DNA from: Ruthenibacterium sp.
GTDB taxonomy: Bacteria; Bacillota; Clostridia; Oscillospirales; Ruminococcaceae
NCBI GenBank assembly: GCA_020025235.1
Contig: JAHHSL010000004.1
Location: forward strand, 17,162 to 81,161
DNA: 64,000 nucleotides
Direction: 5' to 3'
Position 1 is the first letter of the stretch. Each line of letters starts with the position of its first letter. Below the pieces are notes generated by a model, which saw only the letters and a program-made list of their open reading frames with translations, ran no database searches and was not told the DNA's origin. The position numbers and the translations under genes were made by a program. This document shows, one piece after another, positions 51,004 to 59,335 of the stretch.

Positions 51004-51453
51004 ATGCTGTACGATACCCTGGAAAACCTGAATCAGTATCGCGGAATGTTTGAAAATCTGGATAAGGCGATCGATTTCATCGAAAACAACGATCTTGCCG
51101 AGCTGCCTGTCGGACGCACCGAGATCGACGGCGACGACGTATACGTTACGGTGCAGGAACTGGAAACCCTGCCGGCAGAGGGACGCCACTTTGAAACACA
51201 TTCCCGCTATATGGATCTGCAGACGGATATCGAGGGTATGGAGCTGTGCGAGGTGACGCTTGGTGATGTTACGGCGGTGCAGGAATACAGCGAACAGGAC
51301 GATTACGCACTGTGGGACGGCAATACCAGCGCCGCGCTTGTGCTGGACGACACCCGTTTTGCGGTGTTCATGGTGGAAGAAGCGCATCTGCCGGGCATCC
51401 GGGCAGAGGGCTGTGACAAAGTGAAAAAAGCGGTGTTCAAAATCGCGTACTAA
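51004..51453 (+). CDS. YhcH/YjgK/YiaL family protein
   Basis: A 149-residue cupin-like protein of the YhcH/EbgC group. Features are DTLENLNQY, LPVGRTEIDGDDVYVTVQE, the conserved FETHSRYMDLQTDIEG with a metal-binding His and Glu pair, and FAVFMVEEAHLPGI. E. coli NanQ (YhcH) is a sialic acid anomerase; other members work on different sugars. It lies between a ROK-type kinase and udk on the same strand, so a sugar role is plausible. ATG 51004 follows AAGAGGG. Confidence 0.85.
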   Translation: MLYDTLENLNQYRGMFENLDKAIDFIENNDLAELPVGRTEIDGDDVYVTVQELETLPAEGRHFETHSRYMDLQTDIEGMELCEVTLGDVTAVQEYSEQDDYALWDGNTSAALVLDDTRFAVFMVEEAHLPGIRAEGCDKVKKAVFKIAY

Positions 51454-51475
51454 GCGCAGGACAGGGGGCAGTTCA

Positions 51476-52102
51476 ATGGATACCTTTATCATCGGCATTG
51501 CGGGCGGAACGGGCAGCGGCAAAACAACGCTGACGCGCCGCCTGAAGGAGCGTTTCGGCGAAAACGTTTCCGTCATCAATCACGATAACTATTATAAAAG
51601 CCACGACGATCTTCCGTTTGAAGAACGCTGCCGGCTCAATTACGATCATCCCGATTCGTTCGACACCGACCTTATGGTAGAACAGATCGAAGCACTGCGC
51701 CGCGGCGAGACGATCGCGTGCCCGGTTTACGATTTTACACAGCACAACCGTTCGGACGATACGCTTTTGATCGCGCCCACAAGCGTCATTATCGTGGAGG
51801 GCATCCTGATCTTTGCGGATTCCAAGCTGCGCGACCTTATGGACGTGAAGGTGTTTGTGGATACCGACGCCGACGTGCGCATTTTGCGCCGCATCGTGCG
51901 CGATGTGAAAAAGCGCGGCCGCTCGCTGGAAAGCGTTGTGGAGCAGTACCTGACGACGGTAAAGCCGATGCACGAACGGTTTGTGGAACCCAGCAAGCGC
52001 TATGCCGATATCATCGTGCCCGAGGGCGGCAAAAATATCGTTGCGCTGGATATGATCGTGCAGCGCGTGGAAAGCCATATCCGCAATCAGGCAGAGCAGT
52101 GA
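51476..52102 (+). CDS. udk: Uridine kinase
   Basis: A 208-residue P-loop kinase that phosphorylates uridine and cytidine. Walker A is IAGGTGSGKTT (residues about 8-18). Typical motifs follow: INHDNYYKSHDDLPFEER, NYDHPDSFDTDLM, YDFTQHNRSD, VIIVEGILIF and the lid RRIVRDVKKRGRSLESVVEQY with catalytic arginines. Length is standard. It starts 22 nt after the YhcH-family gene, so they may be cotranscribed. A strong terminator follows. Confidence 0.95.
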   Translation: MDTFIIGIAGGTGSGKTTLTRRLKERFGENVSVINHDNYYKSHDDLPFEERCRLNYDHPDSFDTDLMVEQIEALRRGETIACPVYDFTQHNRSDDTLLIAPTSVIIVEGILIFADSKLRDLMDVKVFVDTDADVRILRRIVRDVKKRGRSLESVVEQYLTTVKPMHERFVEPSKRYADIIVPEGGKNIVALDMIVQRVESHIRNQAEQ

Positions 52103-52131
52103 GCAGCTGCCGGCAGAAGAAAACAAAAATG

Positions 52132-52175
52132 AAAGGCGGTGCGAAAGCTTTTGGGCTTTCGCACCGCCTTTTTTG
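52132..52175. terminator. Bidirectional terminator between udk and the permease gene
   Basis: A 17-bp stem (AAAGGCGGTGCGAAAGC and its complement) with a T6 run serves convergent genes. Confidence 0.9.
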
Positions 52176-52184
52176 CGGAAAAAA

Positions 52185-53516
52185 TCAGTGGGTCCCGCCT
52201 TCATTTTTGCAGGCGGGCGCGGGGGCTTCGGCAGCAGCGGGCGCTGTGCCGTCCGGACAGCCGTGCTCCGGCGCATCGTCCGGTTCACCGGTGTAATGCG
52301 GGCGGAAGGTCTGTTCATCCACACGTTCCAGCCCGTAATACGCCTGCGTCTGTTCGGGGATGCCCTTTTTGCGCAGGGAGTGGCACACAAGGCCGGATAT
52401 GATATTGTAAAATACCGCGAACAGGGGAACGCCGACCACCATGCCGACAAAGCCGAACAGGCCGCCCGCCAGAAGAATGGCGAACATGACCCAGAAGCCG
52501 GAAATGCCGGTGGAATCGCCGAGGATCTTCGGCCCGAGGATGTTGCCGTCAAACTGCTGGAGCACCAGAACGAAAAGTGCGAAATAAAGCGCTTTAAGCG
52601 GATCGATCAGCAAGATCAGCAGGATGCTCGGGATCGCGCCGATGAACGGCCCGAAGAACGGGATGATATTCGTCACGCCGATGATGACGCTGACGAGCAT
52701 TGCATACGGCATGCCGAACAGCGTCATGCCCAAAAAGCACAGAATACCGATGATGAGCGAATCGAGCAGCTTGCCGTTGATAAAGCCGCCGAACACCTTG
52801 TTTGTGAAACGCAGATTGTTCAGGATGATGTTTGCGCGGTGCACATCCAGAATACTGTACAGCATCTTTTTGGACTGCGCGGCAAACAGCTGCTTGCTGT
52901 TCAGGACATAGATCGTGATGATAATGGCAATAAAGATGTTCTTGATGAACGTCAGCGTTCCAAGCAGCCCGCTCATCAGATTTGTCAGCTGCGGCACCAT
53001 GTCGTTTTTCAGCCAGGTGTCGAATACGCTGACAGCTTCCACATAAACGCGCTCGGCGGCGGATTCCAGATTCGGGTACTGCTTGAGGAAGTGATCGAAC
53101 CATGCGGTCACGTCCGCAACGCGGTCCACAAACAGGTTGGATTCCGAAAGCCCGATGATGCTGGATACGACTTCCGGCAGGACCATGGAAAGCAGTGCCG
53201 CCACGATCAGAAGGGCAAGCGCAACCGAAAGGAACGTGGAAAGGAATTTTGCAAGGTGTACGGCACGCCGTTTGTTTTTCAGGTGCTTTTGCAGGAACGG
53301 CGCGAATCGGTCATACAGAAAATTGAATATGGGATTCAGCAGATAGGCAAGCGTCAGCCCGTACACAAACGGCATCAGAATACCGGTGAGCGTTTTGAAA
53401 AAGCCGATTACATCCGGCAGCTTGAACAGCGAAAAGAAAAACAGGATGCTGGCGCAGATGACGAGGAATACCGTCACGCCCCAATACAGGTATTTGGTGA
53501 AGGAATCGCGTTTCAT
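52185..53516 (-). CDS. AI-2E family (UPF0118/PerM) membrane transporter
   Basis: A 443-residue membrane protein with about eight hydrophobic segments. The N-terminal pair is followed by LMPFVYGLTLAYLLNPIFNFLYDRF. A large amphipathic region of about 100 residues comes next, then IIGVTNIIPFFGPFIGAIPSILLILL, the conserved family motif, and QQFDGNILGPKILGDSTGISGFWVM. Members export AI-2, ions or other small molecules; the cargo here is unknown. The C terminus is a long acidic and Ala/Pro-rich tail. It is 39 nt downstream of the third MATE gene on the same strand. Confidence 0.88.
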   Translation of the reverse strand: MKRDSFTKYLYWGVTVFLVICASILFFFSLFKLPDVIGFFKTLTGILMPFVYGLTLAYLLNPIFNFLYDRFAPFLQKHLKNKRRAVHLAKFLSTFLSVALALLIVAALLSMVLPEVVSSIIGLSESNLFVDRVADVTAWFDHFLKQYPNLESAAERVYVEAVSVFDTWLKNDMVPQLTNLMSGLLGTLTFIKNIFIAIIITIYVLNSKQLFAAQSKKMLYSILDVHRANIILNNLRFTNKVFGGFINGKLLDSLIIGILCFLGMTLFGMPYAMLVSVIIGVTNIIPFFGPFIGAIPSILLILLIDPLKALYFALFVLVLQQFDGNILGPKILGDSTGISGFWVMFAILLAGGLFGFVGMVVGVPLFAVFYNIISGLVCHSLRKKGIPEQTQAYYGLERVDEQTFRPHYTGEPDDAPEHGCPDGTAPAAAEAPAPACKNEGGTH

Positions 53517-53555
53517 AACCGTCTCCGTTCCTGCGGTGGTATCCGCGGTTTTGTT

Positions 53556-54929
53556 TTATTCGGCAGAGGGCTGCGCTGCTTGCGGCAGCAGGACCTTGCG
53601 CTTGATCAAAAAGAGTGCCAGCGTGGTGAAGCTTGCGATGATATCGGCAACCGGTTCGGCAATATAGATGCCCATGACGTTGCCGCCCATGACGCGCGGC
53701 AGGATCAGGGCAAGAGGAACCAGCAAAACCACCTTGCGCAGCAAAGCAAGCAGCAGGCTGATCTTGGCCTGGCCCAGCGCCATGAAGGTGGACTGGCACG
53801 ACATCTGCATGCCGAATGCCCAGATGCCCGCGAAGAAGACCGGCATGGTTTTGCTTACCAGCGCGATCAGCTCGGCGTCCTGCGTGAACATGCGGGCAAG
53901 GATGTGCGGGAAGAAGAATGCCGCCAGTGTGCTCAGGCATGTGATGGTCATCAGGATGCGGAACAGCAGGCTGAACGTTTTGCGCACGCGGTCGTATTTT
54001 TTTGCGCCGTAGTTGAAGCTCATAATAGGCTGCGAGCCCTGCTGGATGCCCTGCACCGGCATGACCAGCATCTGCATGACGCTTTGGATGATCGTCATGC
54101 TGCCGACGTACAGGTCGCCGCCGAAGCGCTGCAGGCCGCTGTTGAGCGTGATGCTGACAAGGCTTTCGGTGCTTTGCATCACAAACGGGGAAATGCCGAG
54201 GCTGATGACCTTGCCGATGACGCGCTTATCGAATTTCAGGTTTTCTTTGCGGATGCGGATGCCGCTTTTTTTGCTGAACAGGAAACAAAGCACCCACACG
54301 GCACTGGCAGCCTGCGAGATGATCGTGGCAAGCGCTGCGCCCGAAACGCCCATATTCAGTTTGAAAATGAAGATCGGGTCAAGCACGATGTTGATGACAG
54401 CGCCGATCAGGACACTGAGCATTGCCGTGGTGGCATAGCCCTGTGCGCTGATGAAGGTGTTGAGGCCGAGCGACATCTGTACAAAAATGGTGCCGGCAAG
54501 ATAGATCGTGATGTAATCCTGTGCGTAGTCGATAATGGCGTCCGAAGCGCCGAACATGTAAAGCAGCGGGCGCTTGAAGATGCTGAACACGACGGTAAGG
54601 GTGACCGAAAGCACCACAAGCAGCGAAAAGCAGTTGCCGAGGATCTTTTCCGCGCCGTCGCGGTTGCCCGCGCCCAGCTGGATCGAGGCGAGCGGTGCGC
54701 CGCCCATGCCCGCAAATGCCGCAAAAGCGGAAACAAGCATCAGAATGGGAAAGGTGACGCCGACACCGGTAAGCGCCAGAGCGCCGGTGCCGGGAATGTT
54801 GCCGATATAAATTCGGTCAACCGTGCTGTAAAGCATGTTGATCAGCTGTGCCGCAACCGCCGGAAGGGCGAGCTGGAGCATCAGCTTGCCAACGGGTTTT
54901 GTACCCATTGCTTCGTCTTTGTTCTGCAA
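53556..54929 (-). CDS. MATE family efflux transporter (third)
   Basis: A 457-residue MATE protein with about 12 membrane segments. It opens PVGKLMLQLALPAVAAQLINMLYSTVDRIYIGNIPGTGA, a common start in Clostridia MATE proteins, and has GMGGAPLASIQLGAGNRDGAEKILGN and QPIMSFNYGAKKYDRVRKTF. The TTG start lies about 8 nt after AAAGGAGAG; an ATG seven codons in is an alternative. A perfect palindrome lies near the predicted transcription start, suggesting a local repressor. The AI-2E-type gene follows, likely in one operon. Confidence 0.9.
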   Translation of the reverse strand: MQNKDEAMGTKPVGKLMLQLALPAVAAQLINMLYSTVDRIYIGNIPGTGALALTGVGVTFPILMLVSAFAAFAGMGGAPLASIQLGAGNRDGAEKILGNCFSLLVVLSVTLTVVFSIFKRPLLYMFGASDAIIDYAQDYITIYLAGTIFVQMSLGLNTFISAQGYATTAMLSVLIGAVINIVLDPIFIFKLNMGVSGAALATIISQAASAVWVLCFLFSKKSGIRIRKENLKFDKRVIGKVISLGISPFVMQSTESLVSITLNSGLQRFGGDLYVGSMTIIQSVMQMLVMPVQGIQQGSQPIMSFNYGAKKYDRVRKTFSLLFRILMTITCLSTLAAFFFPHILARMFTQDAELIALVSKTMPVFFAGIWAFGMQMSCQSTFMALGQAKISLLLALLRKVVLLVPLALILPRVMGGNVMGIYIAEPVADIIASFTTLALFLIKRKVLLPQAAQPSAE

Positions 54930-54968
54930 AAAAATCTCTCCTTTGTAACCGTGCAGCGGACAGCTGCT

Positions 54969-54983
54969 TCACTTTGAAAGTGA
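54969..54983. promoter_or_regulatory. Perfect 7-1-7 palindrome upstream of the third MATE gene
   Basis: TCACTTT-G-AAAGTGA is a perfect inverted repeat, 40 nt before the start and next to TATATT and TATACT sequences on the minus strand. It is a good candidate for a dimeric repressor operator. The rest of the gap, 55000-55200, is AT-rich and I see no gene in it. Confidence 0.55.
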
Positions 54984-55216
54984 CATAATATAACAGCATA
55001 AGTATACCATGAATTTGTTACAAAAAAAATAATAACGGCCGAAAACGATGCGAACCGCAGTTTTCGCAACAAAGCACAAGCTTTACATAGTAAAACTGCT
55101 TTTGAAAACCGAAAAAACATATGAAAATATGGACAAAAAAACAAAGAAAGTTCTGGCAAAGTCGCACAAGACGTTCCACAGTGCAAAACCTTCTCGCAAG
55201 TGCGGCTGATTTATGC

Positions 55217-55284
55217 TATACTGATGCTGAATCAGGCGGACAGCGGCGCAAAGGCGCCGGCCGCAGAAACGCGGCGCCTTTGCG
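55217..55284 (+). promoter_or_regulatory. -10 box and structured leader of the PfkB kinase gene
   Basis: TATACT at 55217-55222 has no clear -35. The leader holds a 12-bp stem, CGCAAAGGCGCC (55247-55258) with GGCGCCTTTGCG (55273-55284), with further GC pairs in the loop and no T-run. It ends 37 nt before the start codon. Confidence 0.5.
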
Positions 55285-55321
55285 TGCCGCGCAATCATAC
55301 CATACGACGGAGGGTCATATT

Positions 55322-56338
55322 ATGGAAAAAAAGGCATTCGATCTTATTACCTTCGGAGAAATCATGCTGCGTCTTTCCCCGCCGCGCCATGCGCGCATCG
55401 TGGACGGCGATGTTTTTGAAAAGCGCGCAGGCGGCGCAGAGCTGAACGTGGCTTCGGGCGTTGCACTGCTGGGTCTGCGCACGGGCATCATTTCGCGCCT
55501 GCCGCAAAGCGAGCTTGGTACGTTCATCAAAAACCGCATCCGTTTTGTCGGTGTTTCGGACGACTTCCTTACTTATGACGATTCCTCCGAAGCACGGCTC
55601 GGCATCTATTATTACGAAATGGGTGCTGCGCCCCGCAAGCCGACGATCGTGTACGACCGTCACCATGCTTCGGTGTGCGGCATCCGTATGGAGGATATCC
55701 CCGAAGAAGCATTCACCAGTGCGCGGATGTTCCATTTGAGCGGCATCAGCCTTGCCCTCGGCACACGGGACGTCGCGATCCAGGTGCTGAAAAAGTTCAA
55801 GGAAAACGGTGCGCTGATCTCGTTCGACGTCAACTACCGCGCAAACCTGTGGAGCGAGGAAGAAGCGCGCGAGACGATCCGTTCGATCCTGCCGCTTGTC
55901 GATGTGCTGTTCGTTTCGGAGGAAACCAGCCGCCGCATGTTCGGCAAAACGGGCGAGCTGCACGATATCATGAAGAGCTATTCCGAAGAATACGGCGTCA
56001 AGATCGTGGCGACGACGCAGCGCACGGTCATCAGCCCGCGCAAGCATGATTTCACGTCGGTGATCTATTCTGCGGGGAATGACGAATTCTACACCGAAGC
56101 GCCGTATACGAACATCGACGTCATCGACCGCATCGGCTCCGGCGACGCCTATGTCGCGGGCGTGCTGTTCGGCCTGCTGAAATACAACGATCCCCAAAAG
56201 GCGATGCAGTTCGGCAACGCGACCTCCAGTGTTAAGAACACCGTTCCGGGCGACCTGCCTTCTTCCGATTTCAAGGAGATCGACCGCATCATCAAAGAGC
56301 ATAACGCAACCGGCCCTGTCAGCGAAATGAACCGCTGA
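55322..56338 (+). CDS. kdgK: PfkB family sugar kinase, probable 2-keto-3-deoxygluconate kinase
   Basis: A 338-residue ribokinase-fold enzyme. Features are LITFGEIMLRLSPPRHARIVDG, the substrate loop GGAELNVASGVALLGLRTG, SFDVNYRANLW, VSEETSRRMFG and the PfkB signature DRIGSGDAYVAGVL with the catalytic Asp. The N-terminal pattern and length agree with KDG kinases. This would phosphorylate the product of UxuA, encoded at 36982. It is not linked to that operon, and no aldolase is present. ATG 55322 follows GGAGGG. Other sugar substrates are possible. Confidence 0.82.
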   Translation: MEKKAFDLITFGEIMLRLSPPRHARIVDGDVFEKRAGGAELNVASGVALLGLRTGIISRLPQSELGTFIKNRIRFVGVSDDFLTYDDSSEARLGIYYYEMGAAPRKPTIVYDRHHASVCGIRMEDIPEEAFTSARMFHLSGISLALGTRDVAIQVLKKFKENGALISFDVNYRANLWSEEEARETIRSILPLVDVLFVSEETSRRMFGKTGELHDIMKSYSEEYGVKIVATTQRTVISPRKHDFTSVIYSAGNDEFYTEAPYTNIDVIDRIGSGDAYVAGVLFGLLKYNDPQKAMQFGNATSSVKNTVPGDLPSSDFKEIDRIIKEHNATGPVSEMNR

Positions 56339-56351
56339 AACCGGATCAGCC

Positions 56352-56391
56352 AAAAGGCTGCGCACCCAAAGCGGGTGCGCGGCCTTTTTTT
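56352..56391 (+). terminator. Terminator of the PfkB kinase gene
   Basis: AAAAGGC-GCGCACCC pairs with GGGTGCGC-GGCCTTTT with one mismatch, then a T-run. Confidence 0.85.
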
Positions 56392-56485
56392 CGGCTTTGG
56401 CACGGGGAAAACGGCAGCAGAGCGGGATTTTTCCCCGAAAAGGGGCGTGCGGCGGGGAAAACAGCACTTTCGGCGCAAAAAGGTG

Positions 56486-56514
56486 TTTACAAAAATGCCG
56501 CGTCATGGTATGTT
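56486..56514 (+). promoter_or_regulatory. Probable promoter of ABC-F gene
   Basis: TTTACA and TATGTT with a 17-nt spacer, about 40 nt before the start codon. Confidence 0.5.
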
Positions 56515-56554
56515 AGTCAGGATAGTGTATTTACCAAGCGAAAAGGAGAAGTCT

Positions 56555-58162
56555 ATGTTAACAGTCACCGACGTCAGCCTGCAGTTTGCGGGCAGCACCC
56601 TGTATAAACACGTCGATCTTAAATTTACGCCCGGCAACTGCTATGGCATCATCGGCGCGAACGGCGCCGGCAAATCGACCCTGCTGCGCATTATTTCCGG
56701 CGAAATCGAGCCGAGCACCGGCAGCGTCAGCCTTGGGGCAGATGACCGCATGAGCGTCCTGGAGCAGGATCACTTCAAATATGACGAATACAACGTTATG
56801 GATACCGTCATCATGGGCAACCGCCGCCTGTATGACATCATGAAGGAAAAAGAAGCCCTTTATGCCAAGGAGGACTTTACCGACGCCGACGGCGAGCGCG
56901 CCGCCGAGCTGGAAGGCGAATTTGCCGAGATGAACGGCTGGGAGGCCGAAACCGAGGCCGATCAGCTTTTGAACGGCCTTGGCATCCCCATGGAACTGCA
57001 CTATGCGCCCATGGATTCACTGGACGGCCGCCAGAAGGTCAAGGTGCTGCTGGCACAGGCGCTGTTCGGCCAGCCTTCGATCGTTCTGCTGGACGAGCCG
57101 ACGAACGGCCTTGATATCGAAAGCATCGACTGGCTCGAGGATTTCCTGCTGGATTATCCGGGCACGATCATCGTCGTCAGCCATGACCGCCATTTCCTGA
57201 ACGCGGTGTGCACGCATATTGTCGATATCGACTACAACAAGGTGCAGATGTACGTCGGCAACTATGATTTCTGGTACGAATCCAGCCAGCTGATGCAGCA
57301 GCTGATCCGCAACCAGAACAAGAAAAAGGAAGAAAAGATCCGCGAGCTGCAAAGCTTTATTCAGCGCTTTTCGGCAAACAAATCCAAATCGAAGCAGGCC
57401 ACCAGCCGCAAAAAGCTGCTGGATTCCATCACTGTGGAGGAAATGCCCGCGTCCAGCCGCCGGTATCCGTTTGTCGGCTTTGAGCCGGAGCGCGAAGCGG
57501 GCAAGGACATCCTGTTCGTGGAAGGGCTTACCAAAACGATCGACGGCGTAAAGGTGCTGGATAACGTCAGCTTCATTGCCAACAAGGGCGACAAAATTGC
57601 GCTTGTGGGCGAAAACGAAGCCGGCAATACGGCGCTGTTCAAGATCCTGACGGGCGAAATGGAGCCGGACGCCGGTTCCTTCAAGTGGGGCGTTTCCACA
57701 AGCCAGAGCTATTTCCCCATGGATAATTCCGCCTTTTTTGAAAACTTTGACGAGGATCTGATCTGCTGGCTGCGCCAGTACAGCGAGGATACGACGGAAA
57801 CGTACCTGCGCGGCTTTTTGGGGCGCATGCTCTTTTCCGGCGACGAAGTATACAAGCCTGCAAAAGTGCTTTCGGGCGGTGAAAAGGTGCGCTGCATGCT
57901 CAGCCGCATGATGATGACGCACGCAAACGTGCTGCTGCTCGATCAGCCGACAAACCACCTCGATCTGGAAAGCATTCAGGCGCTGGCAAACGGGCTTGCG
58001 CGTTTTTCGGGCAATCTGCTGTTCTCGTCGCACGACCACCAGTTCATCGACGAAATCGCAAACCGCATCATCGAAATCCCGGTGGGCAAAGAGGGCTGTC
58101 TGGATCGTGTGGGCAGCTATGAAGAATTTCTTGCGTGGAAGCACGAGCGCAGCGCACAGTAA
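56555..58162 (+). CDS. ABC-F family ATPase (YkpA/YbiT type) with degenerate second ATPase site
   Basis: A 535-residue soluble tandem ABC protein of the ribosome-associated ABC-F class; no membrane domain. The first nucleotide-binding domain is normal: GANGAGKSTLL, LDGRQKVKVLLAQ and LLDEPTNGLD. An ABC-F linker rich in Lys and Gln follows (about 240-310). In the second domain Walker A reads GENEAGNTALF with Asn358 at the usual Lys position, and Walker B reads LLLDQPTNHLD with Gln464 at the catalytic Glu; the signature LSGGEKVR is kept. Site 2 may thus be unable to hydrolyse ATP. ATG 56555 follows AAAGGAG. Confidence 0.85.
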   Translation: MLTVTDVSLQFAGSTLYKHVDLKFTPGNCYGIIGANGAGKSTLLRIISGEIEPSTGSVSLGADDRMSVLEQDHFKYDEYNVMDTVIMGNRRLYDIMKEKEALYAKEDFTDADGERAAELEGEFAEMNGWEAETEADQLLNGLGIPMELHYAPMDSLDGRQKVKVLLAQALFGQPSIVLLDEPTNGLDIESIDWLEDFLLDYPGTIIVVSHDRHFLNAVCTHIVDIDYNKVQMYVGNYDFWYESSQLMQQLIRNQNKKKEEKIRELQSFIQRFSANKSKSKQATSRKKLLDSITVEEMPASSRRYPFVGFEPEREAGKDILFVEGLTKTIDGVKVLDNVSFIANKGDKIALVGENEAGNTALFKILTGEMEPDAGSFKWGVSTSQSYFPMDNSAFFENFDEDLICWLRQYSEDTTETYLRGFLGRMLFSGDEVYKPAKVLSGGEKVRCMLSRMMMTHANVLLLDQPTNHLDLESIQALANGLARFSGNLLFSSHDHQFIDEIANRIIEIPVGKEGCLDRVGSYEEFLAWKHERSAQ

Positions 58163-58202
58163 GTGCCGGACGAACGTGATCTTCCGCACAGCATAAAATG
58201 CA

Positions 58203-58240
58203 AAAATGCGCCGCAGAGCTTCTGCGGCGCATTTTCTTTT
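58203..58240. terminator. Bidirectional terminator between ABC-F and DUF1835-type genes
   Basis: AAAATGCGCCGCAGA pairs with TCTGCGGCGCATTTT, with A- and T-runs outside. Confidence 0.85.
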
Positions 58241-59181
58241 TAAAGATCCGCTTTTTTCAGGGTGCGCTGATAGAGCGGCCTGTCGGCGGGCGCCTGTGTC
58301 AGGGGAACGAAGATCTCCGCTTCGATCATCTTGCCGATGCGCAGCGCAAGCCAGCCGTCGCTGACGCAAAGCCCCCGGGAAAGCACGCGGTCGATCGCTT
58401 CGGCCTCGAAAAATTCCTGCGGCAGCGTGTCGATCACATCCAGCAGGAAGCCGTCGTAAAACGAATCATCCACACCCTGAACACGCCCGTTTACAACAGC
58501 GCGCAGGCAGCTTTCGCTTTGGCAAAGTGCATGCCATTGTTCGGCGTAATGGCAGAGCATGCGCTCGGAAAAGGGCACGGCCAGCGGCGCAAAGGATGCC
58601 CAAAGCCCCGGCGCCACGCCGCCCCAGCCGGGGTTTGGTTCTGCGACGCCCCATGCATTTTCGATATAGGCGGGCTGATGCACCGCCGAAACCCCGCCGT
58701 GCGAAGAAAGCGCTTCGATCTCTGCGCACAGGCGCAGCAGGCCGCAGGCTTCATCGGGGGAATCCGAATACCAGATGCGCACGCTTTCGCCGGCTTCGAT
58801 GCGCCGCAGCAGCGCGCCGAGATCGTCCTGTGCCTTTTCCAGTATCGGCGCAAATTTTGCCTCCTGACCCGGCCATACGGAAAGCGACTGCAAAAAGGCA
58901 AGGCGTTCGCTGCCGTACATCCCGTTTTCAAGCGGGCCGTAATTCGGAAAATCAGCGATGCAGTATACATCCTGCCGGCAGCCGCCGAGCGAAGCGCTGC
59001 GCTGCTGTGCGCGCCGGGTATATCCCTGTGCGGCCCTGCGGGCGTCCTGCACGGATTCGCCCTCCTCTGCAATGAATCCGATCTCTTTTAAAGATGATGC
59101 TTCGCCGATCACGGAATCGGCACAGTGCTGGGCAAGCAGGATGCTGCCTTTTGCACTTTCCGAAAAAACAACCTCCAGCAT
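58240..59181 (-). CDS. DUF1835/DUF3658-type protein of unknown function
   Basis: A 313-residue soluble protein. It opens MLEVVFSESAKGSILLAQHC, like DUF1835 proteins, with YGSERLAFLQSLSVWPGQEAKFAPILEKA and IRIWYSDSPDEACGLLRLC in the middle. The C-terminal quarter has LRAVVNGRVQGVDDSFYDGFLLDVI, similar to DUF3658. The function of this family is not known; no catalytic motif is evident. I chose ATG 59181 after GGAAGGA; a 77-codon in-frame extension upstream crosses the NhaC promoter and is rejected. Confidence 0.7.
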   Translation of the reverse strand: MLEVVFSESAKGSILLAQHCADSVIGEASSLKEIGFIAEEGESVQDARRAAQGYTRRAQQRSASLGGCRQDVYCIADFPNYGPLENGMYGSERLAFLQSLSVWPGQEAKFAPILEKAQDDLGALLRRIEAGESVRIWYSDSPDEACGLLRLCAEIEALSSHGGVSAVHQPAYIENAWGVAEPNPGWGGVAPGLWASFAPLAVPFSERMLCHYAEQWHALCQSESCLRAVVNGRVQGVDDSFYDGFLLDVIDTLPQEFFEAEAIDRVLSRGLCVSDGWLALRIGKMIEAEIFVPLTQAPADRPLYQRTLKKADL

Positions 59182-59252
59182 GGAAATCCTTCCTTCCATT
59201 TTGATTTTAAGGTAAATATAGCACGTTTTCCGGCTTGAAACAAGGCGTTTCG

Positions 59253-59282
59253 TTGACATTCGACTGGGATCGGGGGTATACT
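59253..59282 (+). promoter_or_regulatory. Promoter of nhaC-type gene
   Basis: Perfect TTGACA and TATACT with an 18-nt spacer, about 53 nt before the start. Confidence 0.8.
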
Positions 59283-59335
59283 GATAGCATCGTGTATCTC
59301 GGGGATTATGACAGAAAGAGTGTGGAGGAAACAAT

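Noticed and set aside
54881..55186. Small minus-strand frame in the AT-rich gap before the PfkB kinase
   Set aside because: It overlaps the MATE promoter and operator region, and has no ribosome site or recognisable protein features.
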